Source: Gorsachius magnificus (taxonomy: Eukaryota; Chordata; Aves; Pelecaniformes; Ardeidae). Taken from it: a stretch of 64,000 nt of DNA. The stretch covers positions 17,273,507-17,337,506 of the forward strand of contig CM067086.1 in the NCBI GenBank assembly GCA_034008185.1, in the 5' to 3' direction. Every line of letters begins with the position of its first letter. Positions within the stretch are counted from its first letter, which is position 1. The notes beneath the pieces are model-generated. The model was not told the DNA's origin. It worked only from the letters and a program-made list of their open reading frames with translations, and searched no databases. Both the position numbers and the translations under genes were made by a program. Positions 40,625-53,399 of the stretch are shown piece by piece.

Positions 40625-43600
40625 CTGGGGAAAATAAGAAATCATCAGTTTTTGAAGACGTGTTCTAATGAAGAGAATTGCCTGCTTTCTCCCTCTGCAT
40701 TAAAGAAAGCATTTATGAGCAGCTGCTGTTTTTTCTTATTAGCAGAAGAAATTAAGGTTTAAAGCAGGTTTTTTATACGATTAGTTTACCGTGCATTACA
40801 CACCAAACTTCCTAGGAAAGCCCTTGCACTCTTCCCTTTTAGTTTATCCACAGTGACTATTGCAAATATTAAATATTATTTTTTTTCTCAAAAGAAACAA
40901 AAATGCAATACGGTGTCCAGACTTCTACACATAATAGGGAGAAGTAGATGTTCACGAGTATTGTGAAAACACAGACTTTGCATGGAATTTTGTTTGTAAT
41001 GTTCAGAATAACTAGTGTATTTCCAAGGTTATAAAGATAGATTTTAATCCAACAGAAAGATTACTTCCCTCACAAACGTACATGTGCATATTATGCTGTA
41101 GCACTGAATAGTAAATAAACCATAAGTATTTCTGTCTGTTAAGAATATGATTGTCCAGATCAATTACTGTCCATCAAGCTAAACTAAAACTTTTAAGTGG
41201 TGAAGTGCTTGCAATGCGTGTTAGAACACTGCAATGTTACTCACAGAAATACAGATTGATGAATTAATGAAAATAGCAATCTGTCATTGAAATAAGCTCA
41301 GACGGTAACAACAGTGAGATAACCGTGGCATTGAGGAAGTCTCATTTTAAACCTTTGCTCCATCACAGCAAGTCACTTAGAGTCAAATGTTAGATATTGA
41401 GGTAACTTCCTTACACTCATTTCAGGTCAAGTGAGGCAGCATTTGGCCTTTAAAAATAAAAAATCTTGCTCTTATTCTTCGTTTTAAGAATGTGCCTATA
41501 AATACAGGCCATATCAGCACACTTTGAGCTTCAAAGATTTTTTTTTTGAAGATACAGAAATCGAGGACTGTGAGGTACACCATGGCAAAAGTTGATGAAA
41601 AATATATGTAACATATTACACACTGCATACTACATACGCAAAATATTATCTAGACAATATAAATATATTTCACGGTTATATGAATCCTAAGCAATGGCAT
41701 TCGGTATACACAACCTTATTTTAGTTTATTTGCTGAAGTAGTGTTTTTTAGAACCTGACAACTATTCCATGTTTTACATCAGAAAACAAACTTCCACTGA
41801 ACTGGAACCAAGGAACGTATCACGTAACTGGGAAAATCTGAGTGTTTCTTTAAAAATAAACAAAGAAAACCAGGTAGTAGGGTACATTTCAATGGTAAGA
41901 TCAAAGTCAACCATAAAAAGAGTATTAATGCACAGCACAATAAGGAAAATCAAAGAAACAGGAGGTGGAATGGAGTTTGTCTGTTTGCAAACAGACAAAA
42001 TTTAATGTCTTTCCCTTAAGATGTGTGCACTGAAGAGGAATGCCAGATTATCATCAAAGAGGACAGCACTTTGTATGAATAACCACTTATTAAAATTTAT
42101 GAACCTCGAGTCAGACTGATACGCCTCTGACCTAATAGCAGTGTAAAAGGGAAAGGATTACTTTATCCATCCGACTCAGGGATCTTTTAATTTCTGATTG
42201 ACAATAGAAGATCTTGGCATACTTCTTTTCGTGTAATATGTCTTTTCACATACCTTTTCAAGAAGTGACTGCACAGAGAACATAAATCACCATTTGTCAT
42301 AGTCAAAATAACCTCAGGCACCAAAATGGCAGAGTTAGTAGCTTGAAGATAGGGACTCGGCCATTATAGCACTACATGACCCTGCAAATCACGCTGATCT
42401 GAAACCACACTCTTCCCATCCAGAAATCCCTCCAGATAATTTCTCATCCTCTCATCTCCCACCCCTGCCATCCAATGCTTGTTCTGCTTTGGCTACAAAC
42501 AGTCATTCTGCCATTCCAAAGGTAAAAGCAGAATAAGTTCTTTTGTTTTCATCCTATGAGTAGCAAACTTTGATTTTGACATTGCTGAAAGGAGATGTAT
42601 AAACGGGCAGCACAAGACTACAACTTAAAGAAACACTACTGCAACAAGGGATGTAATTTGTCAAAGTTTTTGATAACCTTGCATAGATGTGATTGTGGTC
42701 AAAATAGGCTGCTTGCTGGTCAAAATACTGCCCACACATCACATGTCTTCAGATTTCCCAGATCTCTCTATACTCTTGTCATGTGGTCAAATTCAATATA
42801 GAATGTTTTGGGCTGTGGTAACGCAAAATCTGTCAGTCTTCCAAGGGTCCACCACGGGAACTAGGAAAGTGCTGTAGTGTAAATACGGACTTATGAGAGA
42901 CGGTAAGGCCACTGTCACCATAAACTAACATTTAATAGAAAAGCCTGATAGCCTCCCAAAAGAAAAATACAAATTAATGCCTATTTATAGGCACAGTTTG
43001 AGATTGGATCACTCAATTATTTATTTCAAATACAGCTCACTTTCCAAAACTGCACATTGCTTTACACATCGCTTCCATTCCTTTAGCTGCAACTATGTGT
43101 GCTAACATTGTCCAAGCAGCTAAGGCCAAGTCTTCACTGATGACATGGGATGGGCCATTGGCATCTCTAACTCTTTTCAGTTCACAGTTCATACAGAAAA
43201 GCTCTTAATTAGGGGAAAAAGGTACCTACAACTTAAATGGTCTTATTATTCTGCAGTTAGAACTAGTCAAACCTGGGTATTTCTAGTCCCATAAAACTGT
43301 CTCATAATTCTCACTGACATGAACTTGTCTTTTTCCTTCATTTGCACTGCTTTTTTTACTCCTGCTTGCCATCTCCACTGCACTTTCACAGCATGTAAGC
43401 AATGATTCCATCTAAAGACTCTTTGAATAATGATCTACAAAAAGATAACACCAGGCTTCTGGTAAGCCTACAGAACCATATCCGGGCCCTAAATTAAAAT
43501 TCTATCATATTTAATAGGAAAGAAACAGAGGGTCAGAGAAGCCAGTTGAGTGTGCTGCAAATCCTCTTTTAATTTGCAAACCAAATCCCTTAATAGCATT

Positions 43601-44402
43601 CTCATTAAAAGTTCCTAATGTCAAACGTTCTTTGCTTTCTCCTTCACGACTGTCTGCATTATAATTAATAACTGCATTTAGAAGATGTCGCAAGCATTGC
43701 TCTCTTGCCATTGCCACAGACAGTATGGTGGCACTAGTGAGAGGCCACATCTGAGTGTTATACATACAAAGGAGGAACATGCTTAATGTTTAAATTAATA
43801 CATGGATTTAAATTAATACATTAATTCAGTTTAGTGTACTAACAAGGAACATATGATAGACAACCAGACACAGGTTTGGCTAATGCTACTGTGAGCATTG
43901 CTTATACAGATGACATTTTGCAATGCTGGATGCAAATCCTCAGCCAGGAGAATGATTCCAGTGCTTGCAATACTGAAGATTTGCTTTAGTGCAAGGGGCA
44001 TACTTTTTTTTCGATGTCTAATCAAAACTGAAAATACTAGAAAACCAAACCAAAAAAGTAGCCTTTGATAGCATATTGAAGTTTTTTTCCTTTCTGATAT
44101 CGGTTACAGGCACATTCCCATTAGTGTACTTTTGCACACAAAAAATTGTAGCATTTGGCTTTCTGTGGGTTTTTGAGATGTTTCTTTCGAATTTGATTGC
44201 CCTCCTCTTACATAACTTTGCAGCTGTACTCAACTTCACACGGCATAATTAGTTCCACTGACTTCAGTCCCATTACACCCAGGTACATGCAATTAAGCGT
44301 GGATCTAAATCTTTACAAGACTGCAATTTGTTTTGTCAAATTACACTGAAACATTCACAGCTGATAGAGATAAACATGCCTACATTACATTACACTTCTT
44401 AC
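40625..44402 (-). other. LUZP2: LUZP2 intron, 3.8 kb
   Basis: The donor is AAA|GTAAGAAG next to 44403 and the acceptor is TTTTCCCCAG next to 40624. The intron is AT-rich and holds no recognisable transposable element, RNA gene or additional exon. Open frames in it (for example 41769-42005) are short and overlap on both strands. Confidence 0.87.
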
Positions 44403-44468
44403 TTTGTCAAGGGCTGCCTTTTCCAATTCATCTTTTGCAACTGCTAGTTTTTGCTCCAGATCCGTTAG
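44403..44468 (-). CDS. LUZP2: LUZP2 internal coding exon (22 residues; leucine-zipper core)
   Basis: This is a 66-bp, phase-0 exon. The acceptor is CTTTATTCCCAG (AG at 44470-44469) and the donor is AAA|GTAAGAAG (GT at 44402-44401). It encodes 22 residues, starting LTDLEQKLAVAKDELEK and ending AALDK. This agrees with human LUZP2 at all but two positions as I remember it (N for D, and R for the final K). Leucines at residues 1, 8 and 15, and again at residue 29 in the next exon, sit seven apart, with L4, A11 and A18 at the alternate core positions. This is a true zipper heptad. The exon supports coiled-coil pairing. The preceding exon, expected to end in KAQQ or similar, is not found between here and 64000. 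Confidence 0.95.
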
Positions 44469-44651
44469 CTGGGAATAAAGAAGAAAAAGCTGATGCAATC
44501 TACAATGCATTTTTTCCCATAATTTTTCATGCAGTGCCTGTGAGAGAGGAAAGGAAAGGCTATAAATTTTACAAGTAATATATATGAATTGGGTCAGAAT
44601 TGCTTGCAAAAAAAGTTCCGTCCATAAAAAATAAGTTTAGGCCTCAAGGGA

Positions 44652-44667
44652 TTTTTTTTTTTTTTTT
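44652..44667. repeat. Poly-T tract, 16 nt
   Basis: A homopolymer about 180 bp upstream of the 44403-44468 exon in gene orientation. In the pre-mRNA it is an A-run, so it is not a polypyrimidine tract for that exon. Confidence 0.85.
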
Positions 44668-47600
44668 CCTGAGAAAAAGTGTATTTTTATGTGGGAACTG
44701 GGCTCAAATCTGCTCCATTTATGTGAATGCAAGTTTACTCTAATTTCAATGTCAGCAGCAAAAGTTATTCCATACTATTAAGTATTTAGAATTATGCCAT
44801 AGTAATCTTCTGAAAATTCCGAGGTATTCAAAGAGTTTTTATTATTTTGTTCATTTACCTGACTTCTGTTTGTAATTTGAAACACTGGTTTGTAGTTTTA
44901 AACATGGAGATGCTAACATTAAGGTAATTTGGCATAAGCAGAGAAATTAGAAAAAACCCAAATGCTCATGCAGGTAGACGCCTTACGAAATGCTACTATC
45001 TGCTGGCATACAAGGGGTTAACTCCAGATTTGTTTCTCCATCGCCTTCCCCAGAGATTTGAAAGGAAAATTCACAAGAATAGCGAGTTACGCAGCTAGAT
45101 AGTGGGAAAGTTGGGGGAGATTGGCATTTGAAGTCAAGGTCAGGCAAGTAGCCTGCACCCTACGTGGAAAGAGCGTTGGCTTTTTATATGACATAACTTT
45201 ATTCTTCTGCATAGTCCTTCAGGAAGAGATCTGGCTTTCTACAATGTATATGCAATGTATTGAGTGCAAGGGTTCAGGAGATGCTTTCAAATCCTTCATA
45301 AATAAAGACAATGATTTTCTCTCCCCTTCTCTAGGAGCTAGATACACTCAAACACACTGCTCGCTTCAGGGAAATACATTCTCTACAAAAACTTTCCATT
45401 TTCGGGACGTAGCAGCTCCCCGATTCTTGCAGTTCTCAGCCCTGTCATTAACCTCACATTACTATGCAACCAAAATGAAAGAGGTACAGTTTTCTTTTAC
45501 TGTTGTATTTGTAAAAACTGCTCACTACTTTTTTTCACTGTTTACAAATGGAACCACAGAGAAGGACACTGGACTACCCACTTATCCCTCTCTGAAATTC
45601 TGAGTAGGTAATGCACATTTTGTGCATACAGAATAATCGGATCAAGTTCTCATTTCTCAGTTAAAAAGTTTTATTTAAGCTTACTCAAGCTCACTTTAAT
45701 TTTGACCAAACATTTGCGAGCACCCTTTCCCTCAGCACCACCCCACACTGACCAGGTTTCTGAAGTTCATCCCCAGCCAGATATTAGTTTCTTGCCAGGC
45801 TTTTCAAGACTCTGCTGTCTGTGGCATAGCTTAATGCACAGCCCCACAACACAAATGCTGTTCGGCGTAAACCCCATAAAACATGGTTAACTTGGTCTCT
45901 GTGTTGGGGTAATGACAGTACTTTCAGCACAAATCTTAGCTGATGTGTTAGCTTAGGCAAGCCCATAGTCCTCAGCAGATACCTTAAGTGATGTTTCTTA
46001 GCATTAGGCAGGCTGTACTGGCTGATAAAATGACAAAAGCCTGGCATTTTCAGTTCCCTGCTCATGTACAGAACTACTTAGTCGCATTGTAAAACAGGAT
46101 TAGGCATTTATCTGCGGATTTATCAGAGCAGCCACTGTTTCATTAGTCAAAACCATGTATGATTTGGCAATCTTGCTTCAAAGCAGAAGTCAACTGCTTG
46201 CAGGGAGGTGGGGAAGTCCCTTGTGAATGCAGACCCTAATTTCCACCACATCACATTGCTCGCACCTGATACCAGTCACTACCACACACACAACACGCAG
46301 ATCGGACCACTGGTTCGGTTCCTCGGTCTGGCAGCAGAGCGTCCAATACAGAAAGAATCCTTCCATTTCATTAGAATTTGCAAAATTTAATTGGACTTGT
46401 CACTGCCTTATTAGAGAAAAAACTTACTAACATGTAAGCATTTTCCTACAGTTCAGTACCATTTACTTTTGTTACTAAATATACTACACAGTGTCACTCA
46501 CCGTAAACATTGTCCCAGTCAATGTTTGAAAGATTGAACATTAAGCTTGGCTCCATCTGAGGCAGACAGTTCTCATTAGATACTAGAACTAGGCTGAGTA
46601 ATTTCTCATGTCATCAATATATTAATATCTCTATTTATTAAAATATTTTTACAGTACAGTTATACAGTCTCAATTAATGAGAACCGAGATTTGAAAACCA
46701 GTATATATAATTCAATAATTTGGATTACCACTAAAAAGGAAATTATATAAAATAATGTTTACATGATAAATGAGAGGCCAGGATGGCGTCCATCTGATGG
46801 TGTGCATTGCTAAAGGATTAGAATCAGATGGAAGATGATGGATTGCCGCATGGTGTGGGCCAGACAACGAGGCAACTTCTCCATTCAGCACCATCTGTGT
46901 AACCATCTAAATTGTGGGAATACCAGAGCTGACGTTATCAATTTCAGGACGCCTGGTTTTCTTCAACATGTGTATAACGTAGGCATCTGAAACTCTGGGC
47001 AGTTGATAGGAAGCAGGCAATGGTGGTTACAGGTGACCGCTGCTGCCTTCCTTGAAGGGGAACGTCTGGTACTATAGAATACATTGGACTCAATGAAATT
47101 CAAGTTGGAGGAAAAGTGTTTAATTTCTTTAATTGCTGCGTGCCATTAGAAAGAATTGATATATTGTAATAATGCTGCTCACATCAAGGAAAACATTTTC
47201 AGCTTATGGCGGAAAGGTATTCTTCCAAAGCACAGGCTCATATATTTTAATAAAGTCTTTCCGAATGCATCATTTATCAAGCCTTATTCTTATTTTTAGT
47301 AATATTGTCCTATTTTGATGGAATTTTTCTGTAACTTTGATGCATATTTATTTTATTGCACAGATTACTGAGCCAATAGGCCAGTGATATCAATCCAACT
47401 CACATCAGGTGAGAATAAAATCCTGGAATTAAAAATACATTTTTGATGAACCACTCACTTGAAAGTAGTGATATTTATTTACATCTTAGTCCCAAAACTG
47501 CAGAATAATAAATTTTTTTTTTCCTGAAAATTTTTATCTGCCAAGGCTGAATTCATATTGCAATAGTTTCAGCTGCTGTTTTAATTTAGAAGCTTTTTAG

Positions 47601-48198
47601 GGAGCCTAATTCAATGAATGTGGCTTGGATACTGAATAAAGCCAAAGGACAAGATACCAGTAGAACTACACAAGGCCAAATCCGATAAAGCGTGAAGTAC
47701 CTTTAAAAGGCATAGCCTGGAAAAACTTTAAAATATTAAGTTTCTCTTAGGCAATCTCTCGTAGATTCTCTTGTAGAATCAGGTCTAACAGAGGAAACAG
47801 AGATAAATCATTTTTTCATCCTCTGAAAGAGTGCACTGAGCAATCACTGTCAGTGAAGTACACCGTTCTAACTCACTTAAATGAGTGTACTTACCTTTAC
47901 TTATTGTGAATTACATTACACAAAATGCCCATATTTAAATTCTTCCAGGCATAATTATAAAAAGCAAAAAGACTAGTCTGATTTCAATTAGATAGAAAAA
48001 AAACCAAATTGACAGATTTTTTTTTATAAAAAGTCATTCAGACCAGAGAGATTTTCTACATATAATTAAAGCGAAGGCAACGCCTACATGTCTTTGGGAC
48101 GATGACTTTGAATGTTCAAGACTTTATTAATATCATATCAATATAATATAGGTAGTTGAGATGTTCATGTCCCTCAAAGTAACACAAAAGCAACAAAA

Positions 48199-48228
48199 TG
48201 TGTATGTGTGTGTGTGTGGTGTGTGTGT
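48199..48228. repeat. (TG)n microsatellite, interrupted
   Basis: About 14 TG steps, with one A substitution near the left end and one GG step in the middle. It lies about 190 bp to the left of the 3' end of the long CR1. Confidence 0.9.
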
Positions 48229-48420
48229 CAAGGAAAAGGTTTTTAATCTGAAAAACAGTGGCTAGAAGCTTTACACTTCTCACATCCTTAGTCATGTGAG
48301 AAGGAGAAAAACATTCACTAGTGGTGTTTTGTGTACCTTTGGAGAAATTATAACTGTTGTTTGTTCTAAAAAATTAATCCTTTCAATGATCTTTCTTGGG
48401 ACAAACATACCCATGTAAAT

Positions 48421-50792
48421 CATAGAATCATAGAATGTTTTGGGTTGGAAGGGACCCCTAGAGGTCATCTAGTCCAACCCCCCTGCAGTGAGCAGGGACA
48501 CCGCTAACTAGATCAGGTTGCTCAGAGCCCCGTCCAACCTGGCCTTGAATGTTCCCAGGGATGGGGCCTCCACCACCTCTCTGGGCAACCTGTTCGAGTG
48601 TTTCACCACCCTCATTGTAAAGAATTTCCTCCTTATATCCAGTCTAAACCTACCCTGCTTCAGTTTAAAACCATTACCCCTTGTCCTGTCACAGCTGGCC
48701 CTACTAAAAAGATTTTCCCCATCTTTCCTATAGGCCCCCTTTAGGTACTGAAAGGCCATAATCAGGTCTCCCCGCAGCCTTCTCTTCTCCAGGCTGAACA
48801 AGCCCAACTCCCTCAGCCTGTCCTCATAAGAGAGGTGCTCCAGCCCTCAGATCATTTTAGTAGCCCTCCTCTGGACCCGCTCCAACAGTTCCATGTCCTT
48901 CTTGTGCTGAGGGCTCCAGAGCTGGACGCAGTACTCCAGGTGAGGTCTCACCAGAGCAGAGTAGAAGGGCAGAATCACCTCCCTCGACCTGCTGGCCACG
49001 CTTCTCCTGATGCAGCCCAGAATACGGTTGGCCTTCTGGGCCGCCAGCGCACATTGCCAGCTCATGTCCAGCTTTTCATCCACCAGCACGCCCAAGTCCC
49101 TCTCGGCAGGGCTGCTCTCGATCCTTTCTTCTCCCAGCCTGTACTGATACCGGGGGTTACCCCGACCCAGGTGCAGGACCTTGCACTTGGCCTTGTTGAA
49201 CCTCATGAGGTTCACACAGGCCCACCTCTCCAGCCTGTCCAGGTCTCTTTGGATGACATCCCGTCCTTCTGGTGTGTCAACCGCACCACTCAGTTTGGTG
49301 TCGTCCGCAAACTTGCGGAGGGTGCATTCCATCTCGCTGTCTAAGTCATTGATGAATATATTGAACAGCACCGGTCCCAGCACGGACCCCTGAGGGACAC
49401 CACTCGTCACCGGTCTCCATCCGGACATCGAGCCATTCACCGATACCCTCTGGATGCAGCCATCCAGCCAGTTCCTTATCCACCGAACAGTCCACCCGTC
49501 AAATCCATAGCTCTCCAATTTAGAGAGAAGGATGTTGTGGGGGACCGTGTCAAAGGCTTTGCAGAAGTCCAGATAAGTGACATCCATTGGTTTTCCCTTG
49601 GCCACCGATGCTGTCACACCATCATAGAACGTCACTAGGTTCATCAGGCAGGACTTGCCCTTGGTGAAGCCATGCTGGCTATCTCGAATTATCTCCCTGG
49701 CCTCCATGTGCCTTAGCATAGCTTCTAGGAGGATCTGTTCCATGATCTTCCCAGGCACAGAGGGGAGGCTGACAGGTCGGTAGTTCCCAGGGTCTTCCTT
49801 TCTACCCTTTTTGAAAATGGGCACAATGTTTCCCTTCTTCCAGTCCCCAGGGACTTCACCTGACTGCCATGACTTTTCAAATATCATGGAGAGTGGCTTG
49901 GCGACTACATCGGCCAATTCCCTCAGGACTCTGGGATGCATCTCATCGGGTCCCATGGACTTATGTGCATTCGGGTTCCTCAGGTGGTCACGAACCTGAT
50001 CTTCTCCTACAGCGGGAGGGGTTTTGCCCTCCCGGTCCCCCTCATGCCATCCATCAACTCGGGTGGGGTGAGGAGAGAGGTTGCCAGTGAAGACTGAGGC
50101 AAAAAAGGTGTTGAGTACCTCAGCCTTCTCCTCATCTGCTGTTACCAGCTTGCCGGTCTCGCTCATCAGCGGGGGTACGCTTTCTTTAACCATCCTTTTC
50201 CGGCTGATATACCTGTAGAAACCCTTCTTGTTATTCTTTGCATCCCTAGCCAAGTTTAGCTCCAGCTGAGCCTTGGCTTTCCTGACCCCATTCCTACACA
50301 ACCAGACCGCGTCCCTATACTCTTCCCAGGATGCCTGTCCCTGCTTCCACTGCCTGTGCAGTTCCCTCTTCCTCCTTAGTTTGACCAGCACCTCTTGTCT
50401 CAGCCATGCCGGTCTCTTCCCTTCTTTGCCCGATTTCTTACACCTGGGGATCGAGAGCTCTTGTGCTCTGTGGATCACTTCCTTAAAGATCTGCCAGCTC
50501 TGTTCTGTTCCCCTGTCCCTGAGGACCATTTCCCAGGGAGTCCTTCCGACTATCTGCTTGAGGAGCTGGAAGTTTGCTTTTCTAAAATTCAGGGTCCTGA
50601 CTATACTCTTCGTTCTTCCCATTTCCCTCTGGAGCGTGAGCTCTACCAGCGCATGATCACTGCAACCCAAGCTGCCTCCGATCTTGACATTTCCGACGAG
50701 CTCACTTGCATTGGTGACCACCAGGTCCAGTATCGCATCCCCTCGGGTAGGGGTGTCTATTACCTGGCTTAAGAAGTTGTCCTCAATGAACA
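48421..50792 (-). mobile_element. CR1 LINE, 5'-truncated, about 2.4 kb, young
   Basis: CR1 is the dominant non-LTR retrotransposon of birds. This copy runs on the minus strand from the C-terminal end of the endonuclease domain, through the whole reverse transcriptase, to the CR1 3' terminus. The terminus reads ATTCTATGATTCTATG on the minus strand, at 48421. The 3' UTR is only about 87 bp (48421-48507). The left boundary near 50792 is judged from where the CR1-like reading frame begins; upstream sequence carries a stop and does not look like CR1. No target-site duplication is evident, as is usual for CR1. It lies in sense orientation within LUZP2. One nonsense codon in 762 and a near-identical 3' end elsewhere in the window suggest recent insertion. 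Confidence 0.96.
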
Positions 50793-50793
50793 A
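48508..50793 (-). pseudogene. CR1 ORF2 remnant: partial endonuclease and complete reverse transcriptase, one nonsense codon
   Basis: ORF2 of CR1 encodes an APE-type endonuclease joined to a reverse transcriptase that copies CR1 RNA at the nicked target. Here 762 codons stay in one frame, broken only by TGA at 48849-48847. Visible parts, counted from 50793: the end of the endonuclease with its SDH motif (residues 45-47), NYRPVSL (337-343), the DFCKAFD block with the first catalytic Asp (409), [10 protein letters not shown] (465-474) and FADD (495-498) with the Asp pair. After the TGA the frame resumes [15 protein letters not shown] and ends at the normal CR1 stop (TAG, 48510-48508). The TGA stands where the other CR1 copy (61.4 kb) has an Arg codon, so a CGA-to-TGA CpG change is likely. 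Most of the endonuclease is missing, so the element cannot move on its own. The first codon is TTG, not a real start. Confidence 0.95.
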
Positions 50794-53399
50794 ATTGCTG
50801 TTGGATTATGTATTGTTGGTAACAACGTGGTACTTAACAAATACGCTCCAAATACATCTCCTTTAAGTGTTCCTGTTGGTATTTTACTCTTGAAAAGGTA
50901 GATCTGACCTTTCTTCCCAAACCTGGCTAGTCCATCAGCTTTTCCACCGACATCTCCTCCAAGTCCTCTCCATTTCTTCTCAGGAGTCGGACAAAACCTA
51001 AAGCTTCTAAGGTTACTAAACTTTTCCTGAAGGTACAGGGCAGCAAACCTGAGCTATTTCTGTGTATGATTTAACAAACCCAACAGCACAATGACTTGTT
51101 AAAAAAAAATAAATAAGAAATTCCTATTTCCTTCTGAAGAGTCCCAGATACAGAACCCCTCAGTGCGATCAAACACTGCGTGGGTCAGAGGGAGGACAGA
51201 GGGAGTGGAGCCCACCTTAACATTTCAGTCTTATTTGATCCCAGATCTATTCCACATTAACAGTGGGATATGAATTCCACCCCCAGAATAATTAAGGGTC
51301 AAGTTTCAGGTCAGGTGGGTGATGGGGCTGCACAGTTGTACAGCTATTACAAACACTGCATGCTCCTTTGTGCAGCCAAAAAAATGTTTTTTAAAAGGCT
51401 TTTTAGCATTTCTTTCCCAGAAACATTATACAGCATGTTGTTCTGGAATAGGAGATCAATGGAGATGGCTTTTATTGTTGCTGTAGTGGGGGGTTTTGGG
51501 GAGGGTGTGTGTGGGGTTGCTTTTTTCTTTTTGTGTTTTGGTTTGTTTTAAACTTGCAATTGCTTAAAATAGTCAGGAAAAAAATTACACCATTCCCTTT
51601 CATTTCCTTATACATAATTTCAAAGGTTTTTTTGCCAGAAAATCCTGGGTTATGGCTGCACACTAGAAGGATTACTCACATATGCAGAGATAAGGATAGC
51701 CATGATGGGGTTTTCTTCACTTCAAGACACGATAAATTAGGATTTTATTTTGCTATTACAAAAATTCTAAAGACTTGCTGTTTATCGAGGACAAAATTAT
51801 CACACAGTCTGCTTAATTAGAACATATGATTGACTAAGTGATGTTTAATCACACGTTAAATAGATCCGACTTTCTGAACTCCATTTTTTCCCACACAGGC
51901 CTTAAATAAATGTTTAAGAAAAATGATAAAATATTTACTGTACAACTTTTTATTTTAAAAATTATTATATGTTCTAACTAGGACAACTTTTTAATTGGAA
52001 AACACTTAACCAGAAATCTGAATAAATTATCTGGTAAAGATTATGCTGCTGTGCTTATTCTGTAAACACTATTTGTGTCTTAGAAAAACAGAGACTTGTG
52101 CTTCTAAATTGTACTGTTTTAGTGTAGCACAAGGTGTTAAATGTAACCAAGAATAACACTTTTTGGCAGCTATTCCATTTAAGCAGACATGCAGCAAAAC
52201 CCAGACATTCAGCAACATCTGAATTATATTTCAAGCACTTACAACAAGAAGAAAAGCCAGTTAAAAACATCATTTTTGCAAAGTCTCACAGCTTGTACAT
52301 CTCCCTAATGCTTATTACTGCCACAATGCTTTTATCTCTTGTTTGTGACTATTCAGGATGTCCATTAAAAAGGAAATAAGAATTCTGTGCTTTTTTTATA
52401 AGCTGAAATTTCACTTTTCCTTCCCCAACCCTCATGCTTCACATAAAACTTTTTACAATGAAAGCAAAATAGCAGTTTGCCTGGGTTTTAGCGAAGTACT
52501 CAACCTCTAATGAAAGGAAAAGAACTGTTGCTCTGCAGAAACATGCTCAGACGACGCGCACGAAGAGAAGAGCCACATCACCCACCTTTGCATCTGGTCT
52601 GCCTTTTTATCTCCCATAGGGGATTTTCCTCCCTTCAGATCAAGCCAGAGCGCGTTAGGTTTTAGCATCAGCTGCTATTTCCAAATATCATAATTTCATG
52701 TAATCATGATCGACATGATGACAACCTGCTGTTCTTTCTTTTCTAAGTCAGTCTTTAAACAATTGTATTGCTTATTTTAGCAGTAAGAGAACAAACATTG
52801 AGGCGGTAAGCATTTTAAAATTCATGTCAGGCATATCAGAATGCTCTACACCACTGCCAGGAGTGTGTTGGAAACATTTACTTCCCCTTTTCTTGAGGGA
52901 TTATTAGTTCACATCTTGCCCAAAGCTTCAACTTTTTGCTTTAGGGGCTTCTTTCTAAGATTTGACCATTCCAGTCAAGAGTGTAATTCATCCAGGAAAA
53001 TATAAATCAAAGAAAACAGAACGAGTATATCTGGCAATATCGCTTAACTTAAAAGTGCTTGTCAAGAGAGAACCATCTTAAAACTTTCCATTTCAAAAAC
53101 ATTACCTCATATTCAGCTGATGAATGAAGTAAAACCTAAAACATCCAACACGTATCACATTCATTAACAACAGCACATTCATTACTGCAAATTGGCTCCG
53201 AATCAGCCAACAATGAGTAATACAGAGATCTCAAAAACCCTCCCAAAATGCAGATCAAATTTGTTGTATTTATTCCAGGAATTTCATGCTGCAGATCATC
53301 AGGTAGATGGCTGGGAATTTCCTATCAGCAATATCCCAGAAAAAAGGATGAAGCAAGGGGAAGACTAAGTGATGCAGAACTGTCTTCTCAAGTAATTTT

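Noticed and set aside
40349..44609. CCSER1 or another coiled-coil family as the identity of the host gene.
   Set aside because: The zipper exon at first suggested several coiled-coil genes. The CCSER1 C-terminus as I recall it does not contain these motifs, whereas LUZP2 matches all five exons in order and length.
45121..45603. Open frame of 160 codons on the plus strand, among the longest outside transposons.
   Set aside because: No domain or family is recognisable, it has no promoter or poly-A context, and it lies antisense in a LUZP2 intron. A chance frame of this size is expected somewhere in 64 kb.
48835..49344. Open frame of 169 codons on the plus strand, and further plus-strand frames up to 50866.
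   Set aside because: These are antisense shadows of CR1 ORF2 on the minus strand.
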